Shown here one piece after another: positions 1-5,900 of a stretch of DNA of 5,950 bases (position 1 is the first letter of the stretch; each line of letters starts with the position of its first letter). Source of the stretch: Prevotella sp. (GTDB lineage Bacteria; Bacteroidota; Bacteroidia; Bacteroidales; Bacteroidaceae). The translations under genes and the position numbers were made by a program. Under the pieces are notes generated by a model that worked only from the letters and a program-made list of their open reading frames with translations, had not been told where the DNA came from and did no database searches. The DNA lies in assembly GCA_021204565.1 (NCBI GenBank), contig JAJPZE010000152.1, positions 1-5,950 of the forward strand, given 5' to 3'.

Positions 1-425
1 ACCTTATCCTTACGCCCCACCCCGCAGAGTTCGACCGCTTATATGGAGAACAAGCAAAAGGCAGCTACGACCGTCTGGCAAAGGCAATGAATATGGCGGT
101 GAAGATGCATGCACACATCATATTGAAAGGGCATTACACAGCTGTTTGTTGCCCCGACGGCGAGGTGTACATCAACTCTACCGGCAACGCGGGTATGGCG
201 ACAGCAGGGGCGGGCGACGTCCTGACAGGCATACTTGCGGGCTTGCTTGCACGGGGATACAACCGCACTGAGGCTTGCATGTTGGGCGTGTATATTCACG
301 GATTAGCAGGAGACATCGCGAGAGATGTACTTGGAGAAGAGAGCCTTGTAGCCGGCGACATAATCAAATACCTGCCCGAAGCGTTCAAACGTCTTTATTC
401 AGCCGATAATAACAACAACGAATAA
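1..425 (+). CDS. nnrD: ADP-dependent NAD(P)H-hydrate dehydratase, C-terminal part (5' end outside window)
   Basis: Cut by the left edge; the reading frame is open from base 3 and gives 140 residues to the TAA stop. It matches the C-terminal part of the ribokinase-fold NnrD (YjeF C-terminal) domain. Visible motifs are LTPHPAEF (visible residues 3-10), LKGHYT (41-46) and GNAGMATAGAGDVLTG (61-76), where GAGD carries the expected catalytic Asp (about visible residue 72), followed by GVYIHGLAGD. By family knowledge the enzyme uses ADP to dehydrate the damaged cofactors NADHX and NADPHX in the cytoplasm. In Bacteroidales it is usually fused behind an NnrE epimerase domain, which would lie upstream and cannot be seen here. 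The ATG at 87 is internal to the domain and should not be taken as the start. The next gene begins 13 bp after the stop, so the two are probably co-transcribed. Confidence 0.93.
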   Translation, partial: LILTPHPAEFDRLYGEQAKGSYDRLAKAMNMAVKMHAHIILKGHYTAVCCPDGEVYINSTGNAGMATAGAGDVLTGILAGLLARGYNRTEACMLGVYIHGLAGDIARDVLGEESLVAGDIIKYLPEAFKRLYSADNNNNE

Positions 426-438
426 CATATAAAAACTT

Positions 439-1476
439 ATGAGACGACTCATTATATCCCTCCTCCTGACGTTCCCTTTCGCCGCCCTTATGGCGCAAAA
501 CGAGGAGTTGAGCTATTTTTTGCCCAAGACGGAGTTGCGCTTCCAAGTGCTTATTGAGAGGACGGAGTACACTCCGGGCGAGTTCGCAAAATATTCCGAG
601 CGCTTGTTGAGGAAAACGGCAAGCGAACAGAAACAGACGACATACCGCGTCGCAGGGGTGAGTATGTACACTACGGCAATACCCGACTCGGCGAAATACT
701 TCGCCGTTCCCCTCGATAAAAAACACACCATATTCACCGTCGAACGAGCTTCCAACGGCATCCTTATGGCGTTGAACGCCAAGAGAAAAGAGGTTCAGGA
801 GCCCGAAAAGTTCGTGCCCTCAAAGCAACAGCTCCCCGTTAACCCGCACGATTATATGAGCGAAGAGATTCTCTCCGCAGGTTCAACGGCGAAAATGGCG
901 GAGTTAACTGCAAGGGAAATTTACGATATACGCTCCTCGCGCAACGATCTTAACCGGGGCGAAGCGGAGTATATGCCTAACGACGGGCAACAGTTGCGCA
1001 TCATGCTCGCCAATCTTGACAAGCAGGAGAGCGTCTTGACGCAGATGTTTCAAGGGGTAACGACGCGCGACACCACACAGTACGAGCTTGTGTACGTGCC
1101 CGATAAGGGAGAGGAAAAGGCGGTTTTGTTCCGGCTGTCGAAGTACTTGGGGCTTGTAGATAATGACGATATGTCGGGTGTGCCCTATTATATAACCGTA
1201 GAGGATTTGCAGATTATACCCCGACTGAAAACCGATGCCGACGGCGAGAAAAACGTTAAAGGAGACGTCGGGATAACGGTTAATATGCCCGGAAAGATAC
1301 GCATTACGCTAACCGAAGGCACGAAGCAAATTGCACAATTCGAAACTTACGCAGCGCAATACGGCACTCTTGAATCCCTCTCCTCTACGCTTTTCAGCAA
1401 GAAACAAACATCTCACGTGCAACTCAACCCAGTCAACGGCAACGTAGAGAGCATACAAACAGAGCCTGTTGACTGA
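439..1476 (+). CDS. DUF4831 family secreted protein of unknown function
   Basis: A protein of 345 residues. Residues 1-19 are a clear signal peptide (MRR, a hydrophobic stretch, then ALMA before QNEE), so the protein is predicted to be exported to the periplasm or cell surface. There is no lipobox Cys and no later membrane segment. The pattern FLPKTELRF (27-35), YTPGEFAKYSERLLRK (44-59), AREIYDIRSSRNDL (158-171), MPNDGQQL (179-186) and the end part QYGTLESLSSTLFSKK (307-322) resembles the DUF4831 family, known mostly from Bacteroides and relatives. Length fits the family as I remember it. No catalytic motif is visible and the function is unknown. The ATG at 439 is chosen because the signal peptide follows directly. 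It lies 13 bp behind the nnrD stop, so it is likely read from the same transcript; the next gene has its own promoter. The family call is from memory of sequence patterns. Confidence 0.85.
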   Translation: MRRLIISLLLTFPFAALMAQNEELSYFLPKTELRFQVLIERTEYTPGEFAKYSERLLRKTASEQKQTTYRVAGVSMYTTAIPDSAKYFAVPLDKKHTIFTVERASNGILMALNAKRKEVQEPEKFVPSKQQLPVNPHDYMSEEILSAGSTAKMAELTAREIYDIRSSRNDLNRGEAEYMPNDGQQLRIMLANLDKQESVLTQMFQGVTTRDTTQYELVYVPDKGEEKAVLFRLSKYLGLVDNDDMSGVPYYITVEDLQIIPRLKTDADGEKNVKGDVGITVNMPGKIRITLTEGTKQIAQFETYAAQYGTLESLSSTLFSKKQTSHVQLNPVNGNVESIQTEPVD

Positions 1477-1519
1477 CGCTACGGCATAGTTGCTTAACCG
1501 GGGATAAAGGCGGTGTATA

Positions 1520-1551
1520 TTTGTCTCTTTCCGGCGTTTGACCTACCTTTG
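1520..1551 (+). promoter_or_regulatory. Bacteroidetes-type promoter for the 5'-nucleotidase pair
   Basis: TTTG at 1520-1523 and TACCTTTG at 1544-1551 are separated by 20 bp. This is an exact match to the Bacteroides primary sigma factor consensus (-33 TTTG, about 19-21 bp, -7 TAnnTTTG). Transcription would begin around 1556-1560, giving a leader of roughly 20-25 nt before the ATG at 1580. This also argues against a TTG start at 1538, which would lie inside the promoter. Seen in sequence; activity is inferred. Confidence 0.7.
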
Positions 1552-1579
1552 CCGGCGATTGACGACACAAAAGAAACAG

Positions 1580-2350
1580 ATGAAGAACAGCTTATATATA
1601 CTTATAATTATTGTCCTGACCCTCTTCGGGTGCGTTTCGCATTATCAAATTACCGGCATAACGCGTTCGCGAATACTTATCGACTCCGTTTTCGACCGGC
1701 ATCCTGACCCGGCAGCGGCGTTGTTTATGGAGCCGTATAAGCACGAAGTTGACAGCATAATGAGCCCTGTCGTCGGGCGTGCGGCCCGTTATATGTGGGC
1801 GGAGAAACCGGAAAGCAACCTCTCGAACCTGCTGAGCGATATCCTTGTTTGGGCGGGTACGGCGTACGGGGAAACACCTTCTTTCGCCGTTTACAATATG
1901 GGGGGCATACGTGCGGCGTTGCCCGCGGGCGACATAACCTATGGAGACGTGCTCGAGGTTGCCCCGTTCGACAACAAGATTTGTTTCCTTTCGCTCTCGG
2001 GGAACAAAGTAACGGAACTCTTTCAGCAGATTGCACGCACGCACGGAGAAGGCGTTTCGCACGGCGTACGGCTCGTTATAACGCCTGACGGGGATCTCCT
2101 CTCGGCAAATCTTAACGGTGAAGAGATTGAGCCGGACAGCACTTATCGCGTAGCTACAATCGACTTCGTGGCGCAGGGGAACGATAATTTGACAGCCTTT
2201 AAGGACAAAACCGACTTCAATGCACCGCAAGATACGCTTAACAACGTGCGCTTCGTTATAATGGATTACTTCCGCTCGGCCGCCGCACGAGGCGAGGACG
2301 TAGACACGCAAACAGAAGGGCGCATTACGGTTAAGAGTATCAATAACTGA
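1580..2350 (+). CDS. 5'-nucleotidase C-terminal domain lipoprotein
   Basis: A protein of 256 residues from the ATG at 1580. It starts with MKNS, a run of Leu/Ile/Val, and LFGC with Cys18, a lipoprotein signal peptide; Phe at -2 is slightly unusual. The rest matches the C-terminal substrate-binding domain of UshA-type 5'-nucleotidases: NLSNLLSDILVW (80-91), NMGGIR (106-111; the family has N-x-G-G-x-R), the VAPFDN segment (127-132) and DFVAQGNDN (195-203). In the two-domain enzymes this part holds the nucleoside moiety while the N-terminal metallophosphatase domain cleaves the phosphate. No metallophosphatase domain is present here, so the protein should not be catalytic alone. The domain begins soon after the lipobox, so the gene is not a truncated full-length enzyme. 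The partner gene starts 20 bp downstream. An in-frame TTG at 1538 would add 14 residues but falls inside the promoter and would bury the signal peptide. Confidence 0.88.
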   Translation: MKNSLYILIIIVLTLFGCVSHYQITGITRSRILIDSVFDRHPDPAAALFMEPYKHEVDSIMSPVVGRAARYMWAEKPESNLSNLLSDILVWAGTAYGETPSFAVYNMGGIRAALPAGDITYGDVLEVAPFDNKICFLSLSGNKVTELFQQIARTHGEGVSHGVRLVITPDGDLLSANLNGEEIEPDSTYRVATIDFVAQGNDNLTAFKDKTDFNAPQDTLNNVRFVIMDYFRSAAARGEDVDTQTEGRITVKSINN

Positions 2351-2370
2351 ATTGCACATTACACATATAT

Positions 2371-3225
2371 ATGATTATGCAACGGATTTTACTCCTCTTT
2401 ATCTCGCTTCTGACGCTGACCGGCATTTCGGCAAAGGGCGGTAAAGAACTCGTTATACTCCACACCAACGACACTCACAGCTGTATTTACCCCCTGAGCG
2501 AAAACCTCGCAGATACGCTCCTTGCCGGCAGGGGAGGCTTTCTCCGACGGCTGGATATGATAAAAGAGGAGCGGCAAACCACGCCTGATCTGCTCCTTAT
2601 CGATAGCGGCGATTTCTCTCAAGGTTCGCCCTATTACACCCTTTTCGCCGGTGATGTAGAGGCTGAACTGATGAATATGATGGGTTACGACGCGGGGACA
2701 ATCGGCAATCATGAGTTTGATTTCGGACTCGAAAATATGGCGCGTGTGTTTCGTAAGTTGTCGTTCCCGATCGTTTGCGCTAATTACGACTTCACCGGAA
2801 CCGTCGTCGAGGGATTAGTCAAACCCTACACCACGCTCAAGCGAAACGGGGTGAAGATTGGCTTGTTCGGGCTTTCGCCGGAGCTTGAAGGGCTTGTCGC
2901 AAACGATAATTACGCGGGCGTGAGGTATCTCGACCCCGTGAAATGCGCCAACGAAACGGCGAGCATACTGCGCGAAAAGGAGAAGTGCGATGTCGTGATT
3001 TGTATATCGCACATGGGTTGGAACACCGACCCGAATTACATCGGAGACAACCAAATAATCCCCCAAACGCACGGTATTGACATCTTCCTCGGGGGACATT
3101 CGCATACGTATCTGGAGAAATTAGAGTATATAAACGACGCGGACAACCACCCCGTCGCCATAGATCAGAACGGCAAACACGCCATTTACGTCGGCAAATT
3201 AGTAATCGATTTGGAGAAAAAATAA
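2371..3225 (+). CDS. Secreted metallophosphatase (5'-nucleotidase N-terminal catalytic domain)
   Basis: A protein of 284 residues. Residues 1-21 form a signal peptide ending in GISA, so it should be periplasmic and soluble. It has the full set of calcineurin-like metal ligands in UshA order: HTNDTHS (31-37; Asp34, His36), DSGDFSQGS (78-86; Asp81), GNHEFDFG (112-119; Asn113, His114), ISHMG (212-216; His214) and GGHSHT (241-246; His243, His245). These would bind two divalent metals and hydrolyse a phosphate ester, with nucleotides as likely substrates. UshA has Gln where His245 stands; His there is also common in the superfamily. The protein ends soon after the metallophosphatase fold and lacks the substrate-binding C domain, which the gene just upstream supplies. 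An alternative start at 2377 (third residue, Met) is equally possible. The 20-bp spacing from the upstream gene indicates one operon. Exact substrate is unknown: nucleotides, NAD or another phosphate ester. Confidence 0.92.
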   Translation: MIMQRILLLFISLLTLTGISAKGGKELVILHTNDTHSCIYPLSENLADTLLAGRGGFLRRLDMIKEERQTTPDLLLIDSGDFSQGSPYYTLFAGDVEAELMNMMGYDAGTIGNHEFDFGLENMARVFRKLSFPIVCANYDFTGTVVEGLVKPYTTLKRNGVKIGLFGLSPELEGLVANDNYAGVRYLDPVKCANETASILREKEKCDVVICISHMGWNTDPNYIGDNQIIPQTHGIDIFLGGHSHTYLEKLEYINDADNHPVAIDQNGKHAIYVGKLVIDLEKK

Positions 3226-3239
3226 CCGGTCTCCAATGC

Positions 3240-3262
3240 GCATACTCCGATACGGTGTATGC
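3240..3262 (+). terminator. Stem-loop after the nucleotidase operon, possible terminator
   Basis: GCATAC-T-CCG, loop ATA, CGG-T-GTATGC: nine pairs with a single symmetric T/T mismatch, starting 15 nt after the stop of the metallophosphatase gene. The position suits a transcript end, but it is followed by TTAAAGG rather than a T run, so a classical intrinsic terminator is only a guess. It could instead stabilise the 3' end of the mRNA. Confidence 0.4.
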
Positions 3263-3322
3263 TTAAAGGGGATGTGTCCGTTTGATTATCCTCCCCCCAA
3301 ACGCAACCGCATCACAGCTTTC

Positions 3323-3349
3323 CTTGCGCTCGGAATAAGGTAGTGCAAG
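3323..3349 (+). other. Stem-loop in intergenic region
   Basis: CTTGCGCT pairs with AGTGCAAG (eight pairs including one G-T wobble on the RNA of the + strand) around an 11-nt loop. No T run follows. Role unknown; it is one of three stem-loops within about 160 bp after the nucleotidase operon. Confidence 0.4.
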
Positions 3350-3372
3350 CGGATTTCTCCCGAATTGTATGC

Positions 3373-3395
3373 GTGCGGACACTACATTTCCGCAC
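3373..3395 (+). other. Stem-loop in intergenic region
   Basis: GTGCGGA and TCCGCAC form a perfect 7-bp GC-rich stem around a 9-nt loop (CACTACATT). No T run follows on the + strand. Role unknown. Confidence 0.45.
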
Positions 3396-3450
3396 TCCGC
3401 CAGCTGTTAAAAGACTTCTTGTGAACGGATGTTAATTAACTTAACGGCAG

Positions 3451-3464
3451 GGGTAGTGTGCAAT
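3451..3464 (+). repeat. 14-bp dispersed direct repeat, copy 1
   Basis: GGGTAGTGTGCAAT here matches GGGCAGTGTGCAAT at 3791-3804 in 13 of 14 bases. Just upstream is TTAACGGCA (3441-3449), whose reverse complement lies beyond copy 2. The arrangement could mark the ends of a small decayed element, though the copies are in direct orientation while the 9-mers are inverted. Confidence 0.5.
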
Positions 3465-3532
3465 GAAATTTCAGCTCAAAAAGCGCGTAAATTCAGGGCG
3501 CGTTTGACATCTCCATATATCAAAACGAGTAC

Positions 3533-3561
3533 GGGTTTGGTTTGCGTGAAGCAAAACCCCC
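3533..3561 (+). other. Imperfect stem-loop containing the GCAAAACCCC motif
   Basis: GGG-TTT-GGTTTGC, loop GTGAA, then GCAAA-A-CCCCC: ten pairs, interrupted by an unpaired TTT on one side and one bulged A on the other. Its right arm GCAAAACCCC recurs at 3642-3651 inside the 23-bp repeat, and its TTGCGTGAA (3542-3550) is the exact reverse complement of 3655-3663. It therefore seems to belong to the same repeat family. Confidence 0.4.
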
Positions 3562-3619
3562 ATAAATGACCCTCTCATTACTTAGTTTATGCCCCCTCAT
3601 TATATAGGGTTTCGCGGGT

Positions 3620-3662
3620 CAAAACCCCGTGTTCATGCAGGGCAAAACCCCGTGTTCACGCA
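3620..3662 (+). repeat. Two-copy direct repeat, 23-bp period
   Basis: CAAAACCCCGTGTTCATGCA (3620-3639) is repeated as CAAAACCCCGTGTTCACGCA (3643-3662): 19 of 20 bases identical with a 3-bp spacer. Two copies only, so it is not a CRISPR array. The core GCAAAACCCC also occurs at 3551-3560. Function unknown. Confidence 0.85.
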
Positions 3663-3790
3663 AGTCTTCAACTATACTCCGATCATGCATAAATACATAA
3701 CTTGTTGATTTTCAACTATATCTGAAAATCGCGAAAAATGACGCAAAACTGCCCGTTGCCGGCAATAAAAGAATCTCAAATGTTAAATTC

Positions 3791-3804
3791 GGGCAGTGTG
3801 CAAT
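3791..3804 (+). repeat. 14-bp dispersed direct repeat, copy 2
   Basis: GGGCAGTGTGCAAT, 13 of 14 bases identical to 3451-3464. The flanking TGCCGTTAA at 3816-3824 is the inverted partner of TTAACGGCA at 3441-3449. Confidence 0.5.
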
Positions 3805-3847
3805 TTTATTACCGGTGCCGTTAATTAGATAATGTCGGCTGCAGTCG

Positions 3848-3874
3848 GCAAAGCTCAAACAAGTTTGGCTTTGC
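3848..3874. other. Strong stem-loop upstream of recJ
   Basis: GCAAAGC, bulged T, CAAA, loop CAAG, TTTG, GCTTTGC: eleven pairs with one bulge, the longest stem in the window's intergenic DNA. No T run follows on either strand, so a simple terminator is unlikely. TTTGCAC at the right arm is repeated ten bases later (3880-3886). Confidence 0.45.
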
Positions 3875-4112
3875 ACTCGTTTGCACGCCATTTCATATAT
3901 CGCAATTAAATCTGCCCTCGGTACAGCTTTAACGTCGGATTTGTTTCCCGCTTCGTGTGTACGTCTTTCGTGCGGTTTTACAGGATGATGACAGATGCTG
4001 TTGTTGCCGGCGGCATGCATAGCCGACCGGAGCTTAAAGTTTATGCCTTATCCCGACAATGTGCCGGGTCGGTGGTGGATAACCCTTTTTATATTCTTTA
4101 ATATCGCCGCCG

Positions 4113-4143
4113 TTTCTTTATTCTTGCTTTTTGTTTACTTTCG
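4113..4143 (+). promoter_or_regulatory. Possible recJ promoter
   Basis: TACTTTCG at 4136-4143 is one base off the Bacteroidetes -7 element TAnnTTTG, and TTTC at 4113-4116 stands 19 bp upstream as a one-mismatch -33 element. Transcription would begin near 4150, about 10 nt before the preferred recJ start at 4160. The position supports that start, but the match is only fair. Confidence 0.4.
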
Positions 4144-4159
4144 CACAAATATTCGCGGT

Positions 4160-5890
4160 ATGCGTTTTAAGTGGAGGCAAAAGGAGATAAGCGAAGAGGC
4201 GGAGCGCACGGCAAGAGAGCTTGTCGTTAAGCTCGGGGTCAGCCTTATCTTTGCCCGTCTTCTTGTCTCGCGCGGCATAACGACGGAGAGCGCGGCAAAA
4301 CGTTTCTTCCGCCCCCAGTTAGCCGACCTTACCGACCCGTTCCTTATGAAGGATATGGACATCGCGGTGGATCGTCTCAACGACGCGATAGGGAGAAAGG
4401 AGCGCATATTGGTATATGGCGATTATGATGTTGACGGTTGCACGGCAGTCGCGTTGGTGTATCGCTTTCTCCGGCAATTTTATTCCAACATCGAATATTA
4501 TATACCCAACCGCTACGACGAAGGGTACGGCGTAAGCCGCAAGGGCGTGGATTATGCGCACGAGCACGGTGTGAAATTGATAATCATCCTCGACTGCGGG
4601 ATAAAGGCGAATGACGAAGTGGCTTACGCGAAAGAGTTGGGCATCGACTTCATTGTTTGTGATCATCACGTGCCCGACGAGACGATGCCGTGCGCCGCGG
4701 CAATCCTCAATCCGAAGCGCTCCGACGACCCTTATCCTTTCAAACATTTGTGCGGTTGCGGCGTAGGGTTTAAGTTCATGCAGGCGTTCTCGCGTAACAA
4801 CAATATTCCTTATTCCCGTCTCGTGCCTTTCCTCGACTTATGCGCGGTAAGTATCGCGAGCGATATCGTGCCCGTCGTAGGGGAGAACCGTATCCTTGCA
4901 TTTCACGGTTTAAGGCAGATAAATCAGAACCCGACGACGGGGTTGAAAGCAATTATCGACGTATGCGGGCTACAAGGACGGAACATCTCAATGTCGGATA
5001 TAGTGTTCAAAATCGGTCCCCGCATAAATGCATCGGGGCGTGTCGAGAACGGCAGCATGAGTGTCGACCTGCTTGTCGAGCGCAACTACGAGGCGGCGTT
5101 AGACAAGGCGAAGCAGATTAACGAATACAACGAACAGCGCAAGGACTTAGACAAACAGATGACCGAAGAGGCGAACAAGATTGTCTCGCGTCTCGAGTCG
5201 CAACGTCATCAGACATCTATCGTGCTCTACGACGAGGGTTGGAAAAAGGGCGTTATAGGTATTGTCGCGTCGCGTCTGACGGAGATATATTACCGCCCGA
5301 CGGTTGTTATCAGCCGGGACGGCGACCTCGCGACGGGGTCGGCGCGAAGCGTTACCGGGTTCGACATCTACTCCGCAGTGAAGAGCTGCCGGGATTTACT
5401 CATCAACTTCGGGGGGCATAATTATGCGTCGGGCTTTACTATGCGTTGGGCTGACGTGCCCGTATTCCGCCGCCGTTTTCAGGAATACGTGGAGACGAAC
5501 ATCCTCCAACTTCAGACCGAGCCGGTGTTGGATATCGATTGCGAGATTGACTTCAAGGACATCAACCGCAAACTGCTTAACGAGCTCAAACGCCTTGCAC
5601 CGTTCGGAGCATCCAATCCCAAACCGCGCTTCTGCACCCATCACGTTTACGATTACGGTACCAGTAAGGTTGTCGGACGCGGGCAGGAGCATATCAAACT
5701 CGAATTGGTAGACTCGAAGTCGAGCACGGTTGTCGGCGGTATGGCGTTCGGACAGAGTGCGGCGGTGAAGTATATAAAGTCGAAACGGGCGTTCGGCATA
5801 GCTTACACCATTGAGGAGAATGCGTATAAACACGACGCCATCTTGCTCCAAATAGAGGATATCCGCCCCGAGGACGACGCTTTCGCATAG
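4160..5890 (+). CDS. recJ: Single-stranded-DNA-specific 5'-3' exonuclease RecJ
   Basis: Complete protein of 576 residues, a normal RecJ length. RecJ degrades single-stranded DNA 5' to 3' in the cytoplasm during recombinational and mismatch repair. The DHH phosphoesterase domain shows YGDYDVDG (86-93; Asp88, Asp90, Asp92), LDCG with Asp145, CDHH (167-170) and SIASD (231-235), the expected metal ligands. The DHHA1 part has KKGVIGIVASRL (362-373), GSARS (393-397) and FGGHNYASGF (417-426). The C-terminal OB-fold region includes PFGASNPKP (481-489). Nothing essential is missing. The ATG at 4160 is chosen because MRFKWRQ fits RecJ N termini and a possible promoter lies just before it. The frame stays open back to an ATG at 3995, but that would add 55 residues with a hydrophobic segment, unlikely for a cytosolic nuclease. 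recQ starts 10 bp after the stop. Confidence 0.96.
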   Translation: MRFKWRQKEISEEAERTARELVVKLGVSLIFARLLVSRGITTESAAKRFFRPQLADLTDPFLMKDMDIAVDRLNDAIGRKERILVYGDYDVDGCTAVALVYRFLRQFYSNIEYYIPNRYDEGYGVSRKGVDYAHEHGVKLIIILDCGIKANDEVAYAKELGIDFIVCDHHVPDETMPCAAAILNPKRSDDPYPFKHLCGCGVGFKFMQAFSRNNNIPYSRLVPFLDLCAVSIASDIVPVVGENRILAFHGLRQINQNPTTGLKAIIDVCGLQGRNISMSDIVFKIGPRINASGRVENGSMSVDLLVERNYEAALDKAKQINEYNEQRKDLDKQMTEEANKIVSRLESQRHQTSIVLYDEGWKKGVIGIVASRLTEIYYRPTVVISRDGDLATGSARSVTGFDIYSAVKSCRDLLINFGGHNYASGFTMRWADVPVFRRRFQEYVETNILQLQTEPVLDIDCEIDFKDINRKLLNELKRLAPFGASNPKPRFCTHHVYDYGTSKVVGRGQEHIKLELVDSKSSTVVGGMAFGQSAAVKYIKSKRAFGIAYTIEENAYKHDAILLQIEDIRPEDDAFA

Positions 5891-5900
5891 TCCGGTCGTT

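Larger units (their letters stand above)
3226..4159. other. Long intergenic region with repeats and stem-loops, no convincing gene
   Basis: About 930 bp between the nucleotidase operon and recJ. Reading frames here are short or lack recognisable domains; the longest, about 100 codons on the minus strand (4020 down to 3712), shows no family resemblance. What can be seen: stem-loops at 3240-3262, 3323-3349, 3373-3395, 3533-3561 and 3848-3874; a 23-bp-period direct repeat at 3620-3662; a 14-bp motif at 3451-3464 and again at 3791-3804; a 9-bp inverted pair TTAACGGCA (3441-3449) and TGCCGTTAA (3816-3824); a 10-bp palindrome GTTAATTAAC (3431-3440); and a doubled TTTGCAC (3870-3876, 3880-3886). No tRNA- or rRNA-like sequence was recognised. 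Its repeat content resembles an intergenic repeat family or a decayed element more than a lost gene, but this is inference. Confidence 0.7.

Noticed and set aside
87..425. Separate small gene starting at ATG 87
   Set aside because: The frame is open to the window edge and the upstream codons encode the conserved LTPHPAEF motif, so this is the interior of nnrD.
1538..1579. TTG start at 1538 for the 5'-nucleotidase C-domain gene
   Set aside because: It would overlap the promoter and place 14 extra residues before a complete lipoprotein signal peptide; ATG at 1580 fits better.
1592..2359. Long open frame on the minus strand (255 codons) opposite the 5'-nucleotidase C-domain gene
   Set aside because: It lies fully antisense to a gene with clear family motifs and signal peptide, and its translation is rich in Arg, Cys and Val with no recognisable domain. 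It is a shadow frame.
3620..3662. Possible CRISPR array
   Set aside because: Only two copies, the spacer is just 3 bp, and no cas genes are visible.
3704..3716. GTTGA-TTT-TCAAC mini-hairpin and the repeated TTCAACTATA (3667-3676, 3711-3720)
   Set aside because: A five-pair AT-rich stem and a 10-bp AT-rich match are easily expected by chance in this base composition.
3712..4020. Minus-strand open frame of 102 codons in the large intergenic gap
   Set aside because: No recognisable motif and no promoter seen, and it overlaps the stem-loop at 3848-3874 and a dispersed repeat copy. It is better treated as non-coding unless conservation shows otherwise.
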